Below are positions 45,900-53,437 of a stretch of DNA of 64,000 nucleotides, piece after piece. The stretch's first letter is position 1, and each line of letters begins with the position of its first letter. The stretch is from positions 1 through 64,000 of the forward strand of contig CAJUKA010000004.1 in the NCBI GenBank assembly GCA_910586585.1. Reading direction: 5' to 3'. The translations under genes and the position numbers were made by a program. Origin of the DNA: an uncultured Lachnospiraceae bacterium. GTDB taxonomy: Bacteria > Bacillota > Clostridia > Lachnospirales > Lachnospiraceae. The notes under the pieces are model-generated. The model ran no database searches, was not told the DNA's origin, and worked only from the letters and a program-made list of their open reading frames with translations.

Positions 45900-46497
45900 A
45901 ATACAAACGCTCCTGTTTTATATACTCTGCAACTTCTAATGGGACATCTTCGAAAATCGAAAGATTATTTTTTACTTTTTCTCTAATTTTCGTGGATGAA
46001 ATATCAATTTTAGGAATATTAAGATAGATGATATCTGCGCCTAATCTGGCAAGTGCCCTTCCCTTCTCTTTTATAGTATCGAGATCATAGGAATCCCTTA
46101 CTGCACACAACAATGTAGCCATCGCAAATATCTGTTTCGGATTCTGCCATTTTTCTATTTGAAACAGGGTATCAGCACCTATAATAAAAAAGTATTGTAT
46201 ATCTGAATGAGCAGCTTTTAAAGTTTCAAGTGTTTCACAGGTATAGGTATTTCCTGGTTTCTGTACTTCAATAAGTGATAGTTCAAATGAAGGATTGTGT
46301 TTAATTGCTAAGGATACCATTTCAACTCTCTTTTGTGGTTCTAAAACATTTTTTTTCATATATGAATTTCCACTGGGCATAAATATAATTTTATCAAGAT
46401 GAATTTGCTCCAGCGCTTTTTTTGCCAATATGATATGACCATTATGAATTGGATTGAAAGTACCTCCCATAATGCCTACTTTTTTTGCATCATTCAT
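45886..46497 (-). CDS. nadD: nicotinate-nucleotide adenylyltransferase
   Basis: Makes nicotinate adenine dinucleotide from nicotinate mononucleotide and ATP. The nucleotidyltransferase loop GGTFNPIHNGHIILA and the ISSTKIREKV motif are present. The start at 46497 has GGAGG ending about 5 bp upstream and gives 203 residues. An ATG at 46512 overlaps that site and would add five residues. Confidence 0.95.
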   Translation of the reverse strand: MNDAKKVGIMGGTFNPIHNGHIILAKKALEQIHLDKIIFMPSGNSYMKKNVLEPQKRVEMVSLAIKHNPSFELSLIEVQKPGNTYTCETLETLKAAHSDIQYFFIIGADTLFQIEKWQNPKQIFAMATLLCAVRDSYDLDTIKEKGRALARLGADIIYLNIPKIDISSTKIREKVKNNLSIFEDVPLEVAEYIKQERLYYEED

Positions 46498-46562
46498 GAA
46501 ATTCCTCCACAATTTTAGTCGATACGCGACTTCTAGTCACCCTTAACCTTTATTAAATTGAA

Positions 46563-46853
46563 TTATTTTGGCAAAACAATCTTTGGATTTTCTTTAAAAG
46601 GTTTATACAAGACAAATTTTTTGCCAATCACTTGAACTACTTGTGAGTGTGTACGTTCCGCAACTGTATTCGCAATTTCTTTTGGATCATCAATACAGTT
46701 TTTTAATACTGCAATTTTTATCAGTTCATGTGTATGAAAGACTTCTGAAATTGCAACAATGTTTTCAGGTGTCACAGAAGATTTACCAATTTGAAATACA
46801 GGATCTAAATTCATTGCCAATCCTTTTAAGTAGGCTCTCTGTTTACTTGTCAT
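46563..46853 (-). CDS. yhbY: CRM-domain RNA-binding protein YhbY
   Basis: Small protein associated with the pre-50S ribosomal subunit. At 96 residues it is essentially the CRM domain: TSKQRAYLKGLAMNLDPVFQIGKSSVTPENI, ELIKIAVLKNC and QVIGKKFVLYK. GGAGG lies 8 bp before the chosen ATG. It sits between obgE and nadD, a common arrangement. Confidence 0.93.
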   Translation of the reverse strand: MTSKQRAYLKGLAMNLDPVFQIGKSSVTPENIVAISEVFHTHELIKIAVLKNCIDDPKEIANTVAERTHSQVVQVIGKKFVLYKPFKENPKIVLPK

Positions 46854-46892
46854 TATTTTATCCTCCAATTTTTTTCATTTATTATTGATTAT

Positions 46893-48191
46893 CTATTCTT
46901 TATAATAACTAAATGAAAGACCATACATGCGAACTGTATCACCTTCCTGGATTCCAAGAGATTCTAAATCCTCTAGTATTCCATTATCCTTTAGAAATGA
47001 CTGAAAAAATCTAAATCCACGTTCTGATTCAAGATTGGTGTATCCAAGCATTTTTTCAATACGTGGCCCCTCAACAACATATTCATTCTTTTTCTCGTCA
47101 TATTCTACAGTATAAGGCTCGCTGCCTACTACAATATCTGTATCAGGATTATATTCAGACTCAAAAATAATAGGCGGTTCATTTATCTGAGAAAGAAGCT
47201 CATGTACATAGTACAAAAGCTCATTGACGCCTTGGCCTGAAACTGCTGATATGGGAAATACTTTGATTCCTTTTGGCTCAAATTCACTGCGGATTTTTTG
47301 GATAGGATTGTCATTGCCTTCTGCATCATAAAGAGCATCTATTTTATTGGCAGCTATCACCTGCGGTTTTTGCGCGATATCAACATTATACGCTTCAAGC
47401 TCTTTATTGATCGCATAGATATCTTCTATTGGATCTCTTCCTTCTGTGGATGCGGCATCAACAAGATGAATAAGAACTTTTGTGCGTTCAATATGGCGCA
47501 AAAATTCATGGCCAAGTCCCACTCCCTCTGATGCACCTTCGATAAGTCCTGGGATATCTGCTATAACAAATCCCTTGCTTCCATCCAAATCGACAACACC
47601 AAGATTTGGATTTAATGTTGTAAAATGATAGTTTGCTATTTTGGGTCGGGCATTTGTTACGCGTGATAACAATGTTGATTTTCCGACATTGGGGAATCCC
47701 ACAAGACCTACATCTGCTATCACCTTTAGTTCAAGAAACAGGTTGAGTTCTTTTGATGGTTGTCCGGGCTGCGCATATTTTGGCGCCTGCATTGTAGATG
47801 TTGCATAATGCTGATTACCATTCCCACCCTTTCCGCCGCTCAATATTGTTTGTCTTCGATTACTGCCTGACATATCTGCTATGATTTTTCCGGATTCTAA
47901 TTCTTTTATAATTGTTCCCTCTGGAACTTTTATAATGATATTCTCTCCATTCTTGCCACGACAATTTTTCTTGCTGCCTGCTTGGCCGTCCTGAGCACAA
48001 TATTTTCTGATGTGGCGAAAGTCTGTAAGTGTATTTAGTCCTTCGTCAACCTCAAATATAACACTGCCGCCGTCACCGCCGTCACCGCCGTCAGGACCTC
48101 CATTGGGTACATATTTTTCGCGCCGGAAGGATACATGACCGTCGCCGCCTTTACCGCTTCTGATATATATTTTGGCTCTGTCTGCAAACAT
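46893..48191 (-). CDS. obgE: GTPase Obg
   Basis: Large-subunit assembly and stress GTPase, also called CgtA. It has the glycine-rich Obg fold (about residues 1-158), then the G domain with GFPNVGKSTLL, the TTLNPNLGVV switch I, DIPGLIEGA and NKID. The C-terminal OCT domain (about 340-430) is typical of Firmicute Obg. At 432 residues it is normal. The ribosomal L21/L27 genes lie upstream on the same strand. Confidence 0.96.
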   Translation of the reverse strand: MFADRAKIYIRSGKGGDGHVSFRREKYVPNGGPDGGDGGDGGSVIFEVDEGLNTLTDFRHIRKYCAQDGQAGSKKNCRGKNGENIIIKVPEGTIIKELESGKIIADMSGSNRRQTILSGGKGGNGNQHYATSTMQAPKYAQPGQPSKELNLFLELKVIADVGLVGFPNVGKSTLLSRVTNARPKIANYHFTTLNPNLGVVDLDGSKGFVIADIPGLIEGASEGVGLGHEFLRHIERTKVLIHLVDAASTEGRDPIEDIYAINKELEAYNVDIAQKPQVIAANKIDALYDAEGNDNPIQKIRSEFEPKGIKVFPISAVSGQGVNELLYYVHELLSQINEPPIIFESEYNPDTDIVVGSEPYTVEYDEKKNEYVVEGPRIEKMLGYTNLESERGFRFFQSFLKDNGILEDLESLGIQEGDTVRMYGLSFSYYKE

Positions 48192-48273
48192 TCTTTTAAC
48201 CTTTCTTTGAACCTAAACTTTGCTGTATTTTTATTAAGAAACTAATAACGATATTCTCTTCCCCTGTATATAA

Positions 48274-48302
48274 AAGGCTTCAGGTGAGAAACCTGAAGCC
48301 TT
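48274..48302 (-). terminator. terminator after rpmA
   Basis: AAGGCTTCAGG and CCTGAAGCCTT form an 11-bp perfect stem around TGAGAAA. The - strand continues with TTTTATA. Confidence 0.85.
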
Positions 48303-48326
48303 AGTTGGGTTATAAGTAGTGTGGTT

Positions 48327-48611
48327 TTAGTTCTCTACAGGGTAAACGGAAGCCTGTTTTTTGTCTCTTCCTCTTCTCTCGAATCTGAGTACACCATCAA
48401 CTAATGCGAATAATGTATCATCGCCACCCCTGCCAACATTTATGCCTGGATGAATCTTTGTTCCACGCTGTCTATATAAAATGTTGCCTGCTTTTACGAA
48501 CTGACCATCTGCTCTCTTAGCACCTAATCTCTTAGATTCGGAATCTCTACCATTCTTTGTAGAACCTACTCCTTTTTTATGAGCAAAAAATTGAAGATTT
48601 AACTCCATCAT
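48327..48611 (-). CDS. rpmA: ribosomal protein L27 with cleavable N-terminus
   Basis: 50S protein whose N-terminus reaches the peptidyl-transferase centre. The 94-residue sequence begins MMELNLQFFAHKKG. The LNLQFFA-type extension, absent from E. coli L27, is the known recognition site of the Prp protease in Firmicutes and must be removed for a working ribosome. The protease gene is directly upstream. GGAGG lies 9 bp before the ATG. Confidence 0.96.
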   Translation of the reverse strand: MMELNLQFFAHKKGVGSTKNGRDSESKRLGAKRADGQFVKAGNILYRQRGTKIHPGINVGRGGDDTLFALVDGVLRFERRGRDKKQASVYPVEN

Positions 48612-48615
48612 GATA

Positions 48616-48969
48616 TTACACCTCCTTGATTATGAGCTCAAAAAAAGTTTTCTTCTTGAGAAAAAACCTATTTTGTTTTCCATATTTTTTTTCAATTTCC
48701 TTTAAACCCATGAGCATAGAATCCATTAAAAGTTTTGTTTTTTCATTAATCTCTTCGGGAAAATGACATTCAATAGAACCACTTTTTTCATCACTATCAA
48801 CGACCATATACTCATTTGCTAGTTGTTCAATAGCGTTGAGTGTGTTGATAACTAAAATAGAAATGGATGCACATACGATATCTTTTCCTGAAATACCAAA
48901 ACCGGTATGACCCATACAAGTAAAACCCTTGTAACTATCATTGGATTTAAAAATTACAATCGTAGTCAT
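48616..48969 (-). CDS. prp: ribosomal-processing cysteine protease Prp
   Basis: Removes the N-terminal extension of L27. The 117-residue protein carries the catalytic histidine in GFTCMGHTGFG and the cysteine in KDIVCASISILVINTLNAIEQL. It lies between rplU and rpmA, the standard Firmicute order (YsxB in B. subtilis). Its stop is 5 bp from the rpmA start. Confidence 0.94.
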   Translation of the reverse strand: MTTIVIFKSNDSYKGFTCMGHTGFGISGKDIVCASISILVINTLNAIEQLANEYMVVDSDEKSGSIECHFPEEINEKTKLLMDSMLMGLKEIEKKYGKQNRFFLKKKTFFELIIKEV

Positions 48970-48992
48970 AATATTAAAACGAACAACATCTA

Positions 48993-49298
48993 TTAAGCGT
49001 TGATTTTATCAATCTTAACTTGTGTGTATGCTTGTCTATGACCGTTTTTCTTGTGATAGCCTGTCTTTCTCTTGTACTTGTAAACGATAACTTTTCTGTT
49101 TTTGCCCTGTTCTACAACAGTTGCTGTAACAGTTGCATTTGCTACATCTTCGCCTACCTTAAGAGAATCATTGCTAACAGCAAGCACTTCATCAAACGTT
49201 ACAGTATTTCCTGCTTCTGCATCAAGTTTTTCTACCTTGATCACATCTCCTTCGGAAACTTTGTACTGTTTTCCACCCGTTGCAATAATTGCGTACAT
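48993..49298 (-). CDS. rplU: ribosomal protein L21
   Basis: 50S subunit protein that binds 23S rRNA. MYAIIATGGKQYKVSEGDVIKVEKL and the basic KVIVYKYKRKTGYHKKNGHRQAYTQVKI are conserved. At 101 residues it is typical. It is first in the rplU-prp-rpmA operon with a clear promoter and a 75-base leader. Confidence 0.96.
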   Translation of the reverse strand: MYAIIATGGKQYKVSEGDVIKVEKLDAEAGNTVTFDEVLAVSNDSLKVGEDVANATVTATVVEQGKNRKVIVYKYKRKTGYHKKNGHRQAYTQVKIDKINA

Positions 49299-49373
49299 AT
49301 TGCACCTCCTAAAAATTTACTCGCTAACTTTGGTGATATTCTCAATACACTTAAACCTAGTTATGCGGCATAC
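49299..49373 (-). ncRNA. candidate L21 mRNA leader
   Basis: From the promoter at 49380-49408 the transcript would begin near 49373, leaving about 75 untranslated bases before rplU. Ribosomal-protein leaders that bind L21 are known at this place in Firmicutes. I matched position and length, not a structural model. Confidence 0.35.
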
Positions 49374-49379
49374 TCATAG

Positions 49380-49408
49380 ATTTTACCATGGTGATATACA
49401 AAAGTCAA
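49380..49408 (-). promoter_or_regulatory. promoter of rplU-prp-rpmA
   Basis: On the - strand TTGACT, 17 bp, TAAAAT. The 107-bp repeat ends 8 bp beyond its -35 box. Confidence 0.75.
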
Positions 49409-49416
49409 GTAAAAAA

Positions 49417-49523
49417 TTGAGCGCCAGCGCGCTCAATCTGCAAAAAGCTGTGCTTTTTGTTTCAATGGTTTTTTGTATTTGCAAATTACTATAAGGTAAA
49501 AAATTGAGCGCCAGCGCGCTCAA
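49417..49523 (+). repeat. 107-bp composite palindromic repeat, copy 1
   Basis: Order: palindrome A (TTGAGCGCCAGCGCGCTCAA, 49417-49436), TCTG, palindrome B (CAAAAAGC-TGT-GCTTTTTG, 49441-49459), 44 bp, palindrome A again (49504-49523). The 44-bp segment resembles that of the copy at 55 kb, with TTTCAATG at its start and CTATAA-GTAAAA near its end. A further partial unit (TCTGGTTTTGTATTCGCAA, then CTATAATGTAAAA) runs on to about 49562, next to the rng stop codon. It lies between the rng 3' end and the rplU promoter. Confidence 0.9.
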
Positions 49524-49563
49524 TCTGGTTTTGTATTCGCAATTTACCTATAATGTAAAAAAA

Positions 49564-50787
49564 TTATTTTTGCGTTAGCTGCTCAGCTAACGATTTTGTT
49601 GTTTTTTTGCGTGTAAGTTCAACCAAACCTAAAGCAGTCATATCAACAACAGTGGTCAAAATGCGATCTTTCTTTGCAAGTATTCTTAGTTCCTGCAAGA
49701 GTTCTAAATCCTTTTTTTCATCTTCCATATTAATGAAATCAATCAATATCATACCTGTAAGGTTTCTGAGCCGAATTTGACGCATAATTTCTTGCGCAGC
49801 TTCGATATTAATTTGATAAATATATTGTGCATTTTCTTTTTTTGCAATATTTTTGCCGGAATTCACATCTATAACATACATTGCCTCTGTTTTTTCAATA
49901 ACAAGGTATGCTCCCGATTTTAACCATACTTTTGAGGAAAGCAGCTCATCAAGCTGTGTTTCTACACGATAAAGTTTTTTGAGCGGATACGATGCATCTT
50001 GATAAAGGGAAATATTGGAAAGCTGTTCTGGCATATATAGTGATACAAACTCCAAAATTTCATCATAGAGATCGTTATCATCTGTAATAATTTGCTGGTA
50101 TTTGCTTCTTTCATCACGCATATTGGTTAAATAAAATGGTGGTGACTGCCATATGCAGCTATAGCAAGTCCGATGGATTCCCACGCTTAGAAGATCAGAT
50201 AATTTCTTATTTAGCTGTATTATTTCATCTGTAATAGGCTGCAATGTATTTTGTTCATTATGGTGTTTATCCTGTAAAAGTACTGCCGCATTTGTACGTA
50301 TTACCACACCATATTTTATATCTTGCGGAATTGCGCGTAAAAGCATCTCTTTTTCTGTTTTAGTACATTTTTTTGATACGCCTTTGTATGTATTGGTGCT
50401 TGAAATGACACTATATTTTCCGGCTAAAGATAAATTTAGGGTGAAAACGGGCTCTTTGGTGCGCACTGCTTCTTTTTCAAGCTGCACCAATATGTCATCA
50501 CCTGCTAATATTCTTCCGTCATAAGTACGATTTGTTATAATAGGCACATCGTTTTTGCCAATTGGAAGATAGCCTGTTTTATTGGGGGCATAATGAATAA
50601 ATACTGCATTTAATTGTTTTGCAGTATTTACCACTTTTGCAACAAAGATATCGCCGATATTAATATGTTCAGATGTTTCACTCATTGGCGTAAATCCAAC
50701 CGATTCTAGTCGGTTTGTCTTTGTATTATGTGCAAAAGACAATACGCCATTTTTGTATTTTGATAGGACGTAGCGAATATCCTCCAT
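49564..50787 (-). CDS. rng: ribonuclease E/G family protein
   Basis: Single-strand endoribonuclease of the RNase E/G family, 407 residues. An S1-like region at the start (INIGDIFVAKVVNTAKQLNAVFIHYAPNKTGYLP) precedes the catalytic part with VIDVNSGKN and GMILIDFINMEDE, which hold the metal-binding aspartates. It is short and lacks any C-terminal scaffold, like RNase G. The ATG overlaps the previous stop by one base (TGATG). It forms a conserved trio with the two genes upstream. Confidence 0.88.
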   Translation of the reverse strand: MEDIRYVLSKYKNGVLSFAHNTKTNRLESVGFTPMSETSEHINIGDIFVAKVVNTAKQLNAVFIHYAPNKTGYLPIGKNDVPIITNRTYDGRILAGDDILVQLEKEAVRTKEPVFTLNLSLAGKYSVISSTNTYKGVSKKCTKTEKEMLLRAIPQDIKYGVVIRTNAAVLLQDKHHNEQNTLQPITDEIIQLNKKLSDLLSVGIHRTCYSCIWQSPPFYLTNMRDERSKYQQIITDDNDLYDEILEFVSLYMPEQLSNISLYQDASYPLKKLYRVETQLDELLSSKVWLKSGAYLVIEKTEAMYVIDVNSGKNIAKKENAQYIYQINIEAAQEIMRQIRLRNLTGMILIDFINMEDEKKDLELLQELRILAKKDRILTTVVDMTALGLVELTRKKTTKSLAEQLTQK

Positions 50788-51494
50788 CAATAATCACTCC
50801 CCATAAATCCGAGAGGCTCTAGTAGAACTGAACCCTCCGTACCAACATTCGCATAAGTCTCTTCTCTTGTGATCAATACTCCAAATTCATCAAGTGTTTG
50901 TTGATGTAATGCATACAATGCCTTTAAAACAAGTGTTGGCTTGATATTGCCTGCGCTGCTTGCATCAACAATCAAATTTATGCATGTGTTTTGTGTATCA
51001 TAAGTACATTCATAAATAAAAGGCTTCATATCAAAGATTATTTCACTCTTTTTTGTTTTTTTGGTGATAATAATTTCTTTTTGTTCATAGAATTCTTGAA
51101 TCGTTTGACTTGATAAAAAGCTGGGAAAATAACCTTCTCGAAAAGCAATTGAATATTTTGCTGCCGCAACACTTGCCATAGCATTTCCTGCATGTTCAGG
51201 AAGCAGCTTCACTTCAAGAATCCATATTCCATCAGCCATTTGCGCATTGAGCGTATCAACAAACTCTTTTGCACTTGTCAGCGAGCAAACTTCGATATCC
51301 ATATATTCTCCATTGCTTTCAAGCCCTACCCCAAGAGGTGCGGCAAATGACATAATCTGATGCGGACTAAATCCTGTTGAATAGGCAATATCAATACCTG
51401 CGCGGCGAATTGCTTTTTGAAAATACCGCATAACATCCAAATGTCCTATAAACTTAAGCGCTCCATGCTTTGAAAATTTTACTCTTAATTTCAC
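50787..51494 (-). CDS. TIGR03936-family protein (DUF2344)
   Basis: A 235-residue protein of the DUF2344/TIGR03936 family, function unknown, nearly always next to a TIGR03960 radical SAM gene; in some lineages the two are fused. The conserved start KLRVKFSKHGALKFIGHLDVMRYFQKAIRRAGIDIAYSTGFSPHQIMSFAAPLGVG is clear. A GTG at 51494 is chosen because AGGAGG lies 6 bp before it; this GTG overlaps the upstream stop by 4 bp. Confidence 0.88.
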   Translation of the reverse strand: MKLRVKFSKHGALKFIGHLDVMRYFQKAIRRAGIDIAYSTGFSPHQIMSFAAPLGVGLESNGEYMDIEVCSLTSAKEFVDTLNAQMADGIWILEVKLLPEHAGNAMASVAAAKYSIAFREGYFPSFLSSQTIQEFYEQKEIIITKKTKKSEIIFDMKPFIYECTYDTQNTCINLIVDASSAGNIKPTLVLKALYALHQQTLDEFGVLITREETYANVGTEGSVLLEPLGFMGSDY

Positions 51495-53371
51495 TGATTT
51501 CCTCCTGAATTTCGGTTGCTGCATATTCCGCACTCAAATCTGGATGCACCGCAGGCGCTGCACTGTTGTTTACAGTTTGGCGTTGTCTGTTCTTCGAGTG
51601 CTTTCTGCCACTCTCTTTTCAGAAATTCTTTTGAAACACCACAGTCAATAAAATCCCAAGGGAATATTTCGTCAAGACTGCGTGCACGTGTTGTATAAAA
51701 GTCTGTATCAATGCCACATTCTTGAAATGTTTCTGTCCACACGTCATGTTTATAATATTCACCCCATGCATCAAAAATACAGCCTTTTTGATACGCCTTT
51801 AAAATGGCTTTGCACAAACGCCTGTCTCCGCGCGCCAAAATTCCTTCCATTACACTTGCATCTGCTTCATGCCAATTGTATTTGATGCTTTTCTGATTGA
51901 GCTGTTCTACAACTGCTCGTTTTGTCTGATAAGCTTTTTCCAAAAATTGTTCTTTGGTACATTGCGGCGCCCACTGAAAAGGTGTAAATGGTTTTGGCAC
52001 AAAGAAGGAAGTACTGGCAACAATTTGAACCTTTCCGTTTCTTTTTTCTTTTGGTACAGTATCATAAAAAACAGCAGCAATCTTGTTCGAAAGTTCTGCG
52101 ATTCCCTTAATATCCTCTTCTGTTTCTGTTGGAAGCCCCAACATAAAATACAATTTGACTCTGTTCCATCCACCCTCAAATGCCAAAGCGGCGCCATTAA
52201 GAATTGTTTCTTCTGTAAGTCCTTTGTTTATAACATTTCTCAGACGCTGGCTTCCTGCTTCTGGTGCAAAGGTAAGACTGCTTTTTCTAATATCTTGCAC
52301 TTTTCCCATAACATCAAGCGAAAAAGCATCAATTCTTAGAGATGGAAGTGAAATGTTAACCTTTTTTTCTCGGCACTTGTCTATTAGAAAATTGACAAGT
52401 TCTTCAAGCTTCGAATAATCGCTGGAGCTTAACGAACTAAGTGAAATCTCATCATATCCAGTATGATCAAGCATTTTTAGCGCATACTCTTTTAGCATGT
52501 CAATACTTCGTTCCCGTATAGGCCGATATAACTGTCCTGCCTGACAAAAACGGCAGCCGCGAATACAGCCTCTTTGGATTTCCAGAACTACTCTGTCCTG
52601 TGTACATTTGATAAAGGGAACGACTGGTTTTTCAGGGTAATATGTTTCAGAAACATTTGGAACAATCTCTTTTAAAATTGTCCGTGGAATGTCTGAATGC
52701 GTTGGTTCAAATGAATGAATCGTCCCGTCTTCGTTGTAGCTTACCTCATAAAAACGTGGGACATACATTCCAGGAAGTTTTGCTGCTTCGGCAAGAAATT
52801 GCTCTCTGGAAACTTGATTTGTTCTGCATTTTTTATACAAATCCAACAGTGGTCGGTATTGTGTTTCTCCTTCTCCAATATAAAATATATCAAAAAAGTC
52901 TGCAATTGGTTCTGGATTATAACTACATGGTCCGCCGCCGATTACAATAGGGTGCTCCCAGGTTCTTTCAGAAGCCATTAAAGGTATTTGCGACAAATCA
53001 AGTATTTGTAAAATATTGGTATAGCACATTTCATACTGGATTGTTATTCCCAGGAAATCAAAGTCTTTGATTGGATCTTGGGATTCCAATGCAAACAGCG
53101 CAATCTGCTTCTCTCTCATTATGGTATCCAAATCGGGCCATGGAGAATAAACACGTTCACACCAAGTATCTTCAAAATGATTGAACATATCATATAATAT
53201 CTGGATTCCTAAATGTGACATGCCAATTTCATAGACATCAGGAAAACACATTGCGAACCGGACTGCAATCTCCTCTTTATTTTTGACAACACTGTTGATC
53301 TCATTGCCAATATACCGCGCAGGTTTTTCAACCTTTAACAAAATATCATCGCTTAATGCTAATTTTCTCAT
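51491..53371 (-). CDS. TIGR03960-family B12-binding radical SAM protein
   Basis: A 626-residue protein with an N-terminal B12-binding-like domain (SHLGIQILYDMFNH). The radical SAM domain has the cluster motif CIRGCRFCQAGQLYRPIRER, and a C-terminal Cys-rich tail holds CKQQCSACGASRFECGIC. Family function is unknown; RNA modification has been proposed because of its constant link with RNase E/G and DUF2344. TTTAGGAG precedes the chosen ATG; an ATG six codons earlier is possible. Confidence 0.9.
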   Translation of the reverse strand: MRKLALSDDILLKVEKPARYIGNEINSVVKNKEEIAVRFAMCFPDVYEIGMSHLGIQILYDMFNHFEDTWCERVYSPWPDLDTIMREKQIALFALESQDPIKDFDFLGITIQYEMCYTNILQILDLSQIPLMASERTWEHPIVIGGGPCSYNPEPIADFFDIFYIGEGETQYRPLLDLYKKCRTNQVSREQFLAEAAKLPGMYVPRFYEVSYNEDGTIHSFEPTHSDIPRTILKEIVPNVSETYYPEKPVVPFIKCTQDRVVLEIQRGCIRGCRFCQAGQLYRPIRERSIDMLKEYALKMLDHTGYDEISLSSLSSSDYSKLEELVNFLIDKCREKKVNISLPSLRIDAFSLDVMGKVQDIRKSSLTFAPEAGSQRLRNVINKGLTEETILNGAALAFEGGWNRVKLYFMLGLPTETEEDIKGIAELSNKIAAVFYDTVPKEKRNGKVQIVASTSFFVPKPFTPFQWAPQCTKEQFLEKAYQTKRAVVEQLNQKSIKYNWHEADASVMEGILARGDRRLCKAILKAYQKGCIFDAWGEYYKHDVWTETFQECGIDTDFYTTRARSLDEIFPWDFIDCGVSKEFLKREWQKALEEQTTPNCKQQCSACGASRFECGICSNRNSGGNQ

Positions 53372-53395
53372 GACAGCTCCTAAATCCATTCATAT

Positions 53396-53432
53396 ACACT
53401 CGGAATTTCTTTGTACATGATATTCCGAGTGT
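53396..53432 (-). terminator. terminator after the GH25 lysozyme gene
   Basis: ACACTCGGAAT and ATTCCGAGTGT form a perfect 11-bp stem. The T run is weak on the - strand. Confidence 0.6.
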
Positions 53433-53437
53433 AATAT

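Noticed and set aside
49417..49436. Ordinary intrinsic terminator
   Set aside because: Palindrome A is almost uninterrupted (no real loop), and the same arrangement with fixed spacings occurs at unrelated sites, so a plain terminator does not explain it.
49020..49494. + strand frames of 119 and 130 codons across rplU and its leader
   Set aside because: Antisense to L21 and running through the repeat; composition (Ser, Thr and Val runs) reflects reverse reading of a real gene.
49417..49523. CRISPR array
   Set aside because: Only two A palindromes with one short spacer containing another palindrome; no repeat-spacer series and no cas genes.
51682..52981. Several + strand frames of 60-156 codons opposite the radical SAM gene
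   Set aside because: They lie wholly inside a conserved gene with intact catalytic motifs, and their translations are low-complexity and unlike known proteins.
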